From assembly GCF_003058465.1 (NCBI RefSeq), contig NZ_CP028901.1, positions 3,100,001 to 3,164,000 of the forward strand: a stretch of DNA of 64,000 nt. The letters run 5' to 3'. The notes beneath the pieces were generated by a model. That model was not told the DNA's origin, did not search any database, and saw only the letters and a program-made list of their open reading frames with translations. Below, in pieces: positions 54,476-62,127 of this stretch. The stretch comes from Orrella marina (GTDB lineage Bacteria; Pseudomonadota; Gammaproteobacteria; Burkholderiales; Burkholderiaceae_B). A program made the translations under genes and the position numbers. Position 1 is the first letter of the stretch; the number at the start of each line of letters is the position of its first letter.

Positions 54476-56902
54476 TCAGCCTACTCGCTCAGGCTCTCCA
54501 ATGCTCTTCAACAGAGCGTTATATTGCACCTTGTCGGCAGCGTAAATCTTGTCCAACACATAGTTAGCTACCTTGGCGATCTCAGGAATTTCTACGGGCT
54601 TAAAGCCTCGATCTGGGACGGCCTCCAGGTGCGAAAACTCGTTGTTAAGCCGATTGATCAGTGCAACTGCTGTATCTTCCTCTTCCCCAAAGAATTTCTT
54701 TATCCGTTCAAACGCGTCGTTTCTATCATCATGATAGGGGTACTTGAAGAACAAAAAGGCTTCTAGGAATTTTCGCAGATTGTTGCCAAAGCCGAAAAAC
54801 GGTTCATGGCTATCTGCTGCGGCAGCTTGATCTTTGCACTTGTAGATTTGATGGAAGAGGTAGTGAAACTCAGTTATGTAATCTTTGAGATAAGACGGCA
54901 TGAGCAAGATGTTGCTAGAAGCGCCGTTGCGCTCGATCATGAAATGCTCGTGGTCATCGGTACTTTTCGTCTTGCCTTCACCAGCAGGGAGTTTCTTCTT
55001 CGGAATGGACAGGCGCTTGAGGTACTTCAAGAAGTCCAGATTATGGGTGGAGATAAAAAGCTGCTTGTAGCGGTAGGCGTTTGAACCGTCAGCATTCTTG
55101 ATCGGCTTGGCAATCAAGCTCTCAATCAAGCTGAACATGAAGAAGATATGGTTTCCGTCTAGACTAGAAATTGGATCGTCAATGTAGATAATCAGTTCTT
55201 TGCCTTTGCTCTCAGGGTCTTCTAGCTTGGCAATGAAATAGCAGAATGCAATCAGGCTGCACTCACCTTCGCTGAGGTTGTACGCGGCCTTGCCGTTTCG
55301 CGTGATTTCAAACTTGACCGTGGCTTTGTCTGCGCCGTCGCGGGCTTCAAGTTTGATACCGTCATGACCGAAGAAGTTGTTGAGCAGTGAGTTGACTCGC
55401 TCGGCCCCCTTCCGCTCATCCTTTTGCTTGGCTCTCAAATTTTGGACTTCTGCTTCCGCGTCACGGATCTCTTTTTCCGCGTCCGTATGGGCCGTGCCTG
55501 CCGTGTCGGCGCCGGTCTTGAGGGTAGCTATGCGGGCAACCTCATTGTCATAGGTGATCGCATCAGCAAACTCGAACACGTCAGCCAGGCGAAGTGCATC
55601 TATGGCAGCAGCCTTGTCTTTTTCCAGAGTCCTCGTCTTGCCGTTGCTCGTGACGATCAGCGCATTGATGTCCTGAACATGCTTCTCGATCTCCTTGGCG
55701 TCATGGGAAGGGGGCTTCAGAATCACAAGCTGGAACAGGTTGTTTTTGCGAGTCTCAAGCGACTTCTTCAGGAATTCCAAGTCCTTCTCGTAGACACCAA
55801 GTGCTTCCGACAGTGCCTTGCTGCTCGCTTCAAACGCGGTACGTTCATCCGCATAAAACTGAGCACCTGTAAAGGTATTGAGTCCAGCAACGGACTTGAT
55901 CTCGTCCGTGACTGACGCTATAGCAGCATCCAAGGCGGTTTCCAGGTCGCCCGACTCTTTGCTGAAGTGCTCGTCCAGCACCTGCCAAATGTCGTGCGGC
56001 AAGTCCTGCCGGCAGAAAGCACAGGTGTTCCGTTTGTCCCGGTGGTGTCCGATACCTTGCTTGACCCAAAGCTGCAAAGCGCTGTCCTTGAGCAGCTCTT
56101 CAATCGCTTTGGTAGGCGTTATCGCCTTGGATAGAAGAGGTTCAGCAGTGGCCTTCAGCGACTCCAGCTTGAGGATGATGGCCAGAGTGCCTTCGATGTC
56201 AGGTAGGGCTTCCTGCTTGAGCAAGGTGAGCTTGCTTGCTTGTTCCTCAGGGGTCAGGGCGGAGAAGCCGGGCTTACTGGTGGAATCAATGTCACGTTTG
56301 ATGTGGTCGATGGTGTAGACGGGTACGCGGTACAGGGGATTCTTCTTGATCTTCTCAGCAGCATGTGAGCGCAGCTTCTGTTCTAAGCCGCTCAAAGCCG
56401 TGCTGTGGGCTGTCTTGGTGCGATCACGCTCTCTCTTCTTGGCCTCCAGATCAAAGCGCAGTCCAGCCTTGCCCTCCACACTACCAAGCTTGGCTTCGAT
56501 GGCAGCAATGGCGTCGTCAATCTCCTTGTTCTGTTCACCGACGATGGCGAAGGTCTTAATAACGCCTCCGATCTCCTGATTGACCAGGAAGCTCAGGTTG
56601 TCGGTCACGAAGTCGCGGTTGTAGACCCGCACGTCATAGTTGTGCGTCAGCAGATCAGCATCGGTGACCGCACCTTTCTCACCAGTCACGGTGAAGGACG
56701 AGCCAATATAGTTCAGAGGGAGCTTGCGCGTTTCCAGCGCACGAAAAATACGAGAGAGAGTCGTCTTGCCAGAGTAGTTGCGTCCATAGAGGATGTTCAG
56801 ACGCTGAAAGAGCTTGACGCTTTTGCCGCTGTCCCGAACGGTCTTTTTCCACTCCAGACCTTGGAAGCTACCAAAGCTTGCTATGTCTATCTGATTAATC
56901 AC
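54476..56902 (-). CDS. RloC-like anticodon nuclease with ABC ATPase (AAA_13)
   Basis: This 808-residue protein has an ABC-type ATPase split by long coiled coils. Walker A is YGRNYSGKTTLSR near residue 40, the signature-like NLSEGECSLIAF and Walker B IIYIDDPISSLD near 575, then STHNLDF. The coiled coil carries a zinc-hook CxxC (NTCAFCRQDLP, near 291-294), as in RloC and Rad50. The C-terminal region has Arg710-x3-Glu714 (LRKFLE) and His758 (NEFSHL), matching the catalytic Arg-Glu-His pattern of the PrrC/RloC anticodon nucleases. RloC cleaves tRNA in response to DNA damage or restriction alleviation. It is 12.5 kb from the hsd genes. Confidence 0.85.
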   Translation of the reverse strand: MINQIDIASFGSFQGLEWKKTVRDSGKSVKLFQRLNILYGRNYSGKTTLSRIFRALETRKLPLNYIGSSFTVTGEKGAVTDADLLTHNYDVRVYNRDFVTDNLSFLVNQEIGGVIKTFAIVGEQNKEIDDAIAAIEAKLGSVEGKAGLRFDLEAKKRERDRTKTAHSTALSGLEQKLRSHAAEKIKKNPLYRVPVYTIDHIKRDIDSTSKPGFSALTPEEQASKLTLLKQEALPDIEGTLAIILKLESLKATAEPLLSKAITPTKAIEELLKDSALQLWVKQGIGHHRDKRNTCAFCRQDLPHDIWQVLDEHFSKESGDLETALDAAIASVTDEIKSVAGLNTFTGAQFYADERTAFEASSKALSEALGVYEKDLEFLKKSLETRKNNLFQLVILKPPSHDAKEIEKHVQDINALIVTSNGKTRTLEKDKAAAIDALRLADVFEFADAITYDNEVARIATLKTGADTAGTAHTDAEKEIRDAEAEVQNLRAKQKDERKGAERVNSLLNNFFGHDGIKLEARDGADKATVKFEITRNGKAAYNLSEGECSLIAFCYFIAKLEDPESKGKELIIYIDDPISSLDGNHIFFMFSLIESLIAKPIKNADGSNAYRYKQLFISTHNLDFLKYLKRLSIPKKKLPAGEGKTKSTDDHEHFMIERNGASSNILLMPSYLKDYITEFHYLFHQIYKCKDQAAAADSHEPFFGFGNNLRKFLEAFLFFKYPYHDDRNDAFERIKKFFGEEEDTAVALINRLNNEFSHLEAVPDRGFKPVEIPEIAKVANYVLDKIYAADKVQYNALLKSIGEPERVG

Positions 56903-57137
56903 CGGCTCAGTCCCCCTATAGCGGCCCTCAAGCTGTTCGAAACAGAATGTTGCTTCAAGTCTACAAGGCTCCCCTTGTACAAGACAATTCCTTTTCGGCC
57001 AAGGAGGATTTTCCTTCGATAATCGAATGATCGGCTACAGAGCGGATCCTGCGCCTGGACGTTTCACCGACGACACATCTGAACGACGGGTTGTGGCCGG
57101 TGCCGGACAAGCGCAAGCTGTGCTCGGTGATACAGCG

Positions 57138-57974
57138 CTAAGCTAGTGCAGGAAAGCCCACTCGGGCTTCGCCGACATGCAGGAGCTCAGTCGTCAGCTC
57201 CCTACCAAGGTAGCTCAGGAAGGCTTCGGGCTGCCCAACAATTCGAGGCTTGCATAGCGCCAATGGTTGAAAGCCGAATGAACTCGCGATGCCAAGTTGA
57301 AGGTCTCCCCCGATGCTTGGCAATGACTCGTCGTCGATGCAGTCCTGAATAACGTAACGCGGCATCCTGCTAATCGGTCTTCCCGGAGCGGGCACTCCCG
57401 ACAGAGCTTCAGACAGTCTTTTCGTCATCAGCTCATTCTTGTCTCCCAGATACTGGAACTCGCCAGTCCGCATTACATTCTTTGTCGAGGCGCCAAGCAC
57501 ACACATGCCGTCACTCATCTGAGGCCTAAAGTGAATGATCGCGAGCGCTTTGATTGAGTGGCAATAGCCAAAAAGAGCCGCCTCGAATATGGCATGTTTC
57601 CCCACTCGACTCTTGTAGTCGTCGAATGTACGCTGCAGGTAGGTATGAACATATCGAGCAATGTCAGCCATAGAAGGAACGTATCCTGTAGGCGATATTA
57701 GATTGCTGAGAAGTGGAGCAAGTGAAAGATATGCGTTCTGCCCCATAAGAGTGTTGCCAGCGAAGCAAAAGCCAACCGAATGGAAATAGCTGAGATTTGA
57801 AAAGAAACCGTCCGCTCCAGGTTCGCGACAAACAATCTGAAGAGGGAAAATCTTCGCGCCATCCTCAAGCAGTACTCTTCCGGTCTGCGATGCACTGATA
57901 CGGCTGTCCGCGGCGACCCACAGTGTCGGGTGCTCTTGCGATTCATTATTAAACCAAATGGCAATGGCCGTCAT
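57138..57974 (-). CDS. proteasome-like Ntn hydrolase in the defence island
   Basis: This 278-residue protein reads like a proteasome beta subunit or HslV. After removal of Met it would start TAIAIW with Thr1; LWVAADSRIS gives Asp22, DGAKIFPL gives Lys40, and VGFCFAGNTL matches the AG loop after the first strands. These are the residues that form the active site of threonine peptidases. It is longer than HslV and no ATPase partner is adjacent. A GTG at 57986 is an alternative start. Substrate and role are unknown; location among defence genes suggests an immune effector or regulator. Confidence 0.7.
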   Translation of the reverse strand: MTAIAIWFNNESQEHPTLWVAADSRISASQTGRVLLEDGAKIFPLQIVCREPGADGFFSNLSYFHSVGFCFAGNTLMGQNAYLSLAPLLSNLISPTGYVPSMADIARYVHTYLQRTFDDYKSRVGKHAIFEAALFGYCHSIKALAIIHFRPQMSDGMCVLGASTKNVMRTGEFQYLGDKNELMTKRLSEALSGVPAPGRPISRMPRYVIQDCIDDESLPSIGGDLQLGIASSFGFQPLALCKPRIVGQPEAFLSYLGRELTTELLHVGEARVGFPALA

Positions 57975-57994
57975 GCTGAGCCCCACGGTTTCAT
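57971..57994 (-). other. seven-residue upstream reading frame coupled to the Ntn hydrolase
   Basis: A strong AGGAG site is followed by ATG and a frame reading MKPWGSA and stop; its TGA overlaps the hydrolase ATG (ATGA). It may be a leader that couples translation and sets the start, leaving Thr as residue 2. Alternatively it is the true start with a lost base. Confidence 0.4.
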
Positions 57995-58092
57995 AAATTC
58001 TCCTAGCACCAGATTATTGCTCAGTTGGCAATAGACCGCTCCTGGCCGGTTGCAGACCTTTACGGCTGTCCCCTCCCCATAGCAGACAGCCA

Positions 58093-58158
58093 AATTATCA
58101 ACGCTCGAATCCACCGGGCTGCGCGGCTTTTCGCGTAGCCCGGTGGAATGGGTTAGCC
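58093..58158 (-). repeat. attC-like hairpin element, copy 1
   Basis: Directly after the stop of the small gene (minus strand GGCTAAC) lies a perfect 11 bp stem (TCCACCGGGCT with AGCCCGGTGGA) extended inside by CGCG/CGCG around a GAAAAGC-type loop, then GATTCGAGCGTTGATA. The design matches the element at 61248-61320. Left box and long imperfect palindrome fit an integron attC; the right box (GTTGATA) fits GTTRRRY poorly. It could instead serve as a terminator, but no U run follows. Confidence 0.5.
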
Positions 58159-58503
58159 AGCATGTCCGGCAACTAGCCAGTTAAGGCGATTCAGATAGCA
58201 GAAATGGAGGACAGTGGCGTACGCAGCCAACGCCTCTCGTTGTTCGCCCTCCGGGAATTCGCTAGCAATTTCTTGTAGTGTTCGTACTCCTTCAAAAAAC
58301 CGCGCCTGAATGTGAGTCGCTTCGTCGGCGACCGATTCCATCGCAAGATTCACTGCTTGAGACAAGAACTGAAGTTCCTGGACTGCTGTCTGTGAATCTT
58401 GGCCTCCTCGTTCGATAAGGTCGGAAGATTTAGCACGGCCTAGCATCTGGCTTTCATGGACCGCCGTCCAACCTGCATCATCGTTCTTGCGAAAATGTAT
58501 CAA
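58153..58503 (-). CDS. small hypothetical protein
   Basis: A 116-residue acidic, mostly helical protein (SQTAVQELQFLSQAVNLAME, then ATVLHFCYLNRLNWLVAG at the end). I recognise no family. It is 179 bases upstream of the Ntn hydrolase on the same strand, and its stop codon overlaps the left box of the attC-like hairpin, which is how integron cassettes are often built. Confidence 0.55.
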   Translation of the reverse strand: MIHFRKNDDAGWTAVHESQMLGRAKSSDLIERGGQDSQTAVQELQFLSQAVNLAMESVADEATHIQARFFEGVRTLQEIASEFPEGEQREALAAYATVLHFCYLNRLNWLVAGHAG

Positions 58504-58522
58504 GACGATCGGTTTGATGTCA

Positions 58523-58798
58523 TCAGGTGCAGGTCACAGACCTTCTTCTCAGATATCTTACGACTAACGTGCCGTCACAGTCGTACCGGTTTTCGGCGAC
58601 TGCTTCGTCTGGAATAGGCATGTTCAGTCTTTTTTGGGTTTCTTCGCCAGTAAAGGCGTTCCAGCGGATGTCATTGTCCGGTTCTGCTGATGGCTCGAGG
58701 GTTGTTTGCAGGTTGCTGACGGGCTGTACTCCGGACTTTGTGATCAAAGTCCCGTCAGCCACGGGTGAATGTGCTGATGACACAACAGCTGCAGGCAA
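58523..58798 (-). CDS. possible C-terminal continuation of the phosphoesterase in another frame
   Basis: This 91-codon frame starts only with TTG and overlaps the 3' end of the phosphoesterase. Its sequence (DGTLITKSGVQPVSNLQTTL, then RWNAFTGEETQKRLNMPIPD) looks like ordinary protein, whereas the last 20 residues of the phosphoesterase frame are rich in Cys and His and look out of frame. Adding one A near 58814-58818 would fuse both into about 366 residues. Otherwise it is a separate small gene or chance. Confidence 0.35.
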   Translation of the reverse strand: MPAAVVSSAHSPVADGTLITKSGVQPVSNLQTTLEPSAEPDNDIRWNAFTGEETQKRLNMPIPDEAVAENRYDCDGTLVVRYLRRRSVTCT

Positions 58799-59622
58799 CT
58801 GTTTGCATCCCGCTTAAAGGCTCCCCGGTCAAGGAAGAGGTGCGAGGCGTGCAGCCGCAACTGATATGCGGGTGTATGCCCTGCATAGGTGAGTGATAGT
58901 CCCGGGTGCCAGGGCTTTCGGCTCACTAGAAGCCGGCCTGCGGGTGAGTCAACCGCTTGGGCCTGGCCCGGCTTGGCCGCTTTGAATACTCGTCTTCCCC
59001 ACACCATGGCATCGTGCATAGTACCCAGAACATCCTCGGGGCACGAATCGAGGTCGGCATCAGTCAGAATCCTGTCGGGTACGGGTTTCTCGTGGATACT
59101 CTGTTGTGCAAAAAAGCGGGTGTTCAGCTCCGGGTCGCCTGTCAGCAGCTCTGAGTGCACCACGTGGTACCTGTCCGAACCTTCTCCCACGCTGATGACA
59201 AAGGGCAGGGCGGCAACCAGGGGTAAGAGTTGGTAGTGCAGCTCTGTCTGCCCTATATCATCGAGCCTCTCTACCCAGTTGCCGCCGTTTTTGAGAAACA
59301 GGTCGTCGTTCTGCAAGAGCGGGCAGGACCTCAGAGCAGGGTAGGCGTAATTGAGCAGCATGATTTCATGGTTGCCAAGAACCGCATGAAACCAGGGTTG
59401 TTTGAGCAGGCGCAGGCACGCCAGGGAGTTCGGCCCTCGGTCAATCAGGTCACCTACACTGATGACGCGATCACAAGCAGGATCGAAACTGACCTTCTCC
59501 AGCTCTACTTCAAACAAGTCGTAGCAGCCATGCATGTCGCCGACGATGAAATCGCGTCCGTTCGTATTGGAGGGCAAGCGCTTGTGAAGTGGTTGCATGG
59601 TTGACGCAGATTGATCCTGCAA
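58744..59622 (-). CDS. metallophosphoesterase (Ser/Thr phosphatase/ApaH type)
   Basis: A calcineurin-like phosphoesterase with the metal-binding motifs GDMHGC, GDLIDRGPNS and GNHE near residues 28, 56 and 83, a later VVHSELL and GHTPAYQLRLH. It resembles phage lambda-type protein phosphatases and diadenosine tetraphosphatase; substrate cannot be decided. It is 292 residues as open frame, but the end (SCLQLLCHQHIHPWLTGL) is doubtful and a lost base is likely. A truncated paralogue lies at 54024-54353. Confidence 0.8.
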   Translation of the reverse strand: MQDQSASTMQPLHKRLPSNTNGRDFIVGDMHGCYDLFEVELEKVSFDPACDRVISVGDLIDRGPNSLACLRLLKQPWFHAVLGNHEIMLLNYAYPALRSCPLLQNDDLFLKNGGNWVERLDDIGQTELHYQLLPLVAALPFVISVGEGSDRYHVVHSELLTGDPELNTRFFAQQSIHEKPVPDRILTDADLDSCPEDVLGTMHDAMVWGRRVFKAAKPGQAQAVDSPAGRLLVSRKPWHPGLSLTYAGHTPAYQLRLHASHLFLDRGAFKRDANSCLQLLCHQHIHPWLTGL

Positions 59623-59710
59623 TTGTGCTCAACGGGGGGGGCAAGAATCTTTTGATCAGGTTACACCGCTTCTGTCAGATGCGATACTGTTTGTCTAAGG
59701 GGTGAGTGGC
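59368..59710 (-). repeat. diverged direct repeat, copy 2
   Basis: This is the partner of 54096-54450. It includes the 5' part of the intact phosphoesterase and about 90 bases of its upstream region. Confidence 0.8.
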
Positions 59711-59904
59711 TGTAAACGGCCAGGAGCCGACGCAGGGGAAATTGTTCCAAAGCAGCCTTAGGCAATAGAAGCTCACGGAATAACAACTGGGAGTACGGCT
59801 GGCACAACCCCTACGTCATTGGACTGCGCCGCGTATGACGGCTATATATTCTGGCAAATATCGCCAGGAGTCTTCCGATCAGTAGTATTAGTAAGGTTTA
59901 CTAT

Positions 59905-61254
59905 GTGCAGTGCTATCCAGAACATACTGCAGTCGGCCAGCTTATGCGGCAATCATGCGGTCTATTTTACTTAGGTTTCAGACTCACCCCTCTCGATATG
60001 ACACAAGCTACCACCCCAAAACAGTCAATCGGCGATGAGATCAATTTGTTCGTTCGCCACATCGATAGTCTTCGTGGAACGCTACCAATGACGATGCTTG
60101 TCATTCAAGAGGTAGGGAAGAAATTCTCCTCAGAGTTAGTGAAGTTCGAAACAGACAATTGCGCCGTAACAACCGACGGAGATAAACGACGTGTTTCTAT
60201 CCCATTGGAACACATAAGGCGCTGGAAGAAGCTAAACAGTCGGCACGATCAATCGGAACATGCAAGGATACTCGTGCCAAGGAGCATGATGGTATCGCTT
60301 GTCAGCCAATACGACGCGTTCATTGGCCGATTGTTGAGAGCAATCTTTTTAGCTAGACCTGAGCTACTAAATGCTTCAGAAAAGTCTCTGTCATTTTCGC
60401 AGGTCGCATCATTTCCTTCGATCGAAAGTATTCGTGATCATCTAATTGAAAAGGAAATCGAAGCTGTGCTTCGAACGAGCCACTCCGATCAGATCAAATG
60501 GATGGAAAGCCGCTTCGATCTGACCTTAACAAAAGGACTTGCTATTTGGCCAAGGTTTATTGAATTGACGGAGCGAAGAAACCTGTTTGTTCATACCGAC
60601 GGAACGGTCTCCAGTCAGTACCTTTCAGTTTGCAGGCAACATGGTGTCACCCTTGATCCAGAAACAATAGAGGGCGCACGGCTAGGAGTTCCACAAAAGT
60701 ATTTTGATCTAGCGTATTGCTGCGTTTTCGAGCTTGGCGTAAAGCTTGGGCACGTCCTATGGAGGAAATTGCTGCCAGATGAAAGAGAATCCGCTGATGG
60801 CAATCTCGCTTCTACTACTTACGAACTGATTGACCGTGACGACAACGATCTAGCCTTAGCTCTTCTCGACTTGGCTTGCGACACGTTCAAGAAGCACTCC
60901 TCAGAGTGGTTTCAACTTGCATTTACGATCAATCGAGCGCAAGCGTACAAGTGGTCTGGAAAGAAAGCTGAGTGCACTAACACGTTGAGAATAGTTGATT
61001 GGTCAGCCAAAGGTGATGAATTTAAGTTGGCTGAAGCAACGTTGAGGGAGGATTGGCCAAAGGCAATTGAAATCGTGCGTCGTATCGGAACGAGTGGGTC
61101 AATTTCAAAGCTGAACTATCGTGACTGGCCACTTTTCCGCGAGCTTCGCACCCAACCCGAGTTTCTGGTGGCATACCAGGAAATATTCGCCGAGGCTTTC
61201 CCAAGTGCCGTTATGTCGAATCCACTGGAAGAAGACGCCCCACTTGAAACCTAA
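59905..61254 (+). CDS. HEPN-like protein of unknown function
   Basis: A 449-residue protein, largely helical. The stretch LTERRNLFVHTDGTVSSQYL around residue 225 has the R-N-x3-H pattern (RNLFVH) typical of HEPN RNases and related proteins, within a region of long helices. The C-terminal part (LALALLDLACDTFKKHSSEW, then INRAQAYKWSGKKAECTNTL) looks like TPR-type repeats. The start is uncertain: GTG at 59905 or ATG at 59998 (MTQATTPKQSIGDEIN), neither with a good ribosome site. Its stop overlaps the left box of an attC-like hairpin. The 280 bases upstream contain the phosphoesterase promoter region and nothing else I recognise. Confidence 0.6.
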   Translation: MQCYPEHTAVGQLMRQSCGLFYLGFRLTPLDMTQATTPKQSIGDEINLFVRHIDSLRGTLPMTMLVIQEVGKKFSSELVKFETDNCAVTTDGDKRRVSIPLEHIRRWKKLNSRHDQSEHARILVPRSMMVSLVSQYDAFIGRLLRAIFLARPELLNASEKSLSFSQVASFPSIESIRDHLIEKEIEAVLRTSHSDQIKWMESRFDLTLTKGLAIWPRFIELTERRNLFVHTDGTVSSQYLSVCRQHGVTLDPETIEGARLGVPQKYFDLAYCCVFELGVKLGHVLWRKLLPDERESADGNLASTTYELIDRDDNDLALALLDLACDTFKKHSSEWFQLAFTINRAQAYKWSGKKAECTNTLRIVDWSAKGDEFKLAEATLREDWPKAIEIVRRIGTSGSISKLNYRDWPLFRELRTQPEFLVAYQEIFAEAFPSAVMSNPLEEDAPLET

Positions 61255-61320
61255 CTTGTCACTCCACCGGACCTGCGCGAAAAGCCGCGCAAACCGGTGA
61301 CTTCAAACGGTGAACGTCTA
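61248..61320 (+). repeat. attC-like hairpin element, copy 2
   Basis: Beginning at ACCTAAC, which contains the TAA stop of the preceding gene and matches the attC left box RYYYAAC exactly, the element continues with TCCACCGG, TGCGCG-AAAAGC-CGCGCA and ACCGGTGACTTCAAACGGTG. Stems CACCGG/CCGGTG and TGCGCG/CGCGCA pair. GTGACTTCAAACG recalls the right half of many attC sites, but the expected GTTRRRY is missing. Shared arms and loop with 58093-58158 show common origin. Confidence 0.5.
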
Positions 61321-61445
61321 CTTTCACAAGCAGCCAACTACCGGTTTGTGTCGAAACCAGACGGTCATGAGTGGCAGCTCCCGACCCAAACCTGTCTCTC
61401 GCGAGGTTTCAAGCTAGCTTTCATAAGTCTACGTTGCTGATCAAC

Positions 61446-62009
61446 TCAGAGTTTCCAGTGTTCCTCGACCTGATAGAGTGGCTTGCTGGCCATCAGCAGT
61501 TTAATGGCATCTATGTGGGCCACGTAGTCAGCCTCAGAGAACGTGGTCCATCGCGGATTACGCCTTTGCGCACAGAGAAATGCTGAACGCGCCTCACTCA
61601 TAGCATCCCGGTTCTTCGACAGGAAAGTGCGTAGCCCTTTGAACAGCTCTAAGTCTAGCGGAGGATGGAGCAAGGGAACCTTTGGGTGGTCGTGGTGGCC
61701 TCCGCAGACCAATATCGTTTTTAAGTAGATGTTGACTAGCTTCTGGGCACGGCCGAATGAGAAACTCCTCACACCTAAACGCGCAGCCTCCGCCTCGATC
61801 TTCTTCATAAAACTCATCTGCCATTCATCGACATTTTGTCCGATATGTTCTGGCCCGGTTACCTGACCTAAGCCACTTACCTCTATTAGATCAAACGCCA
61901 GGGAGTTACCGCCGCCGACCAAGCCACGGCCATATGCGGCGGCGGCGCACCATTGAGCGTACACGTGTTTGTGTTTCTCGATGGAGTATCGGCTTACAGG
62001 CATAGTCAT
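61446..62009 (-). CDS. unknown protein downstream of the retron-like effector
   Basis: A 187-residue protein with no family I can name. Noticeable stretches are SFSFGRAQKLVNIYLKTILV followed by CGGHHDHPKVPLLHPPLD. The Cys-Gly-Gly-His-His segment could bind metal. It is 118 bases after the stop of the OLD-type effector, same strand, and may be a third component of that system or an independent gene. Confidence 0.5.
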   Translation of the reverse strand: MTMPVSRYSIEKHKHVYAQWCAAAAYGRGLVGGGNSLAFDLIEVSGLGQVTGPEHIGQNVDEWQMSFMKKIEAEAARLGVRSFSFGRAQKLVNIYLKTILVCGGHHDHPKVPLLHPPLDLELFKGLRTFLSKNRDAMSEARSAFLCAQRRNPRWTTFSEADYVAHIDAIKLLMASKPLYQVEEHWKL

Positions 62010-62127
62010 GGGTTTTTACTCACAAACAGTTGCTGAGCCTGATCTTTAGTGGAAGCTCTGTACTGGGGTTCTCGAGAGAATCTTTGCCCGATTTTGAGGG
62101 TATCTCACGCTGTTCCACCAATCAGAG

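Noticed and set aside
57035..57140. plus-strand fragment reading LRLDVSPTTHLNDGLWPVPD then KRKLCSVIQR and stop
   Set aside because: It could be the end of a lost gene, but it is too short and I recognise no family.
45385..61740. 13-base match ATGTTGACTAGC at about 45384 and 61727 as possible element ends
   Set aside because: Matches of this length are expected by chance in 64 kb and no inverted arrangement or terminal TGT was found.
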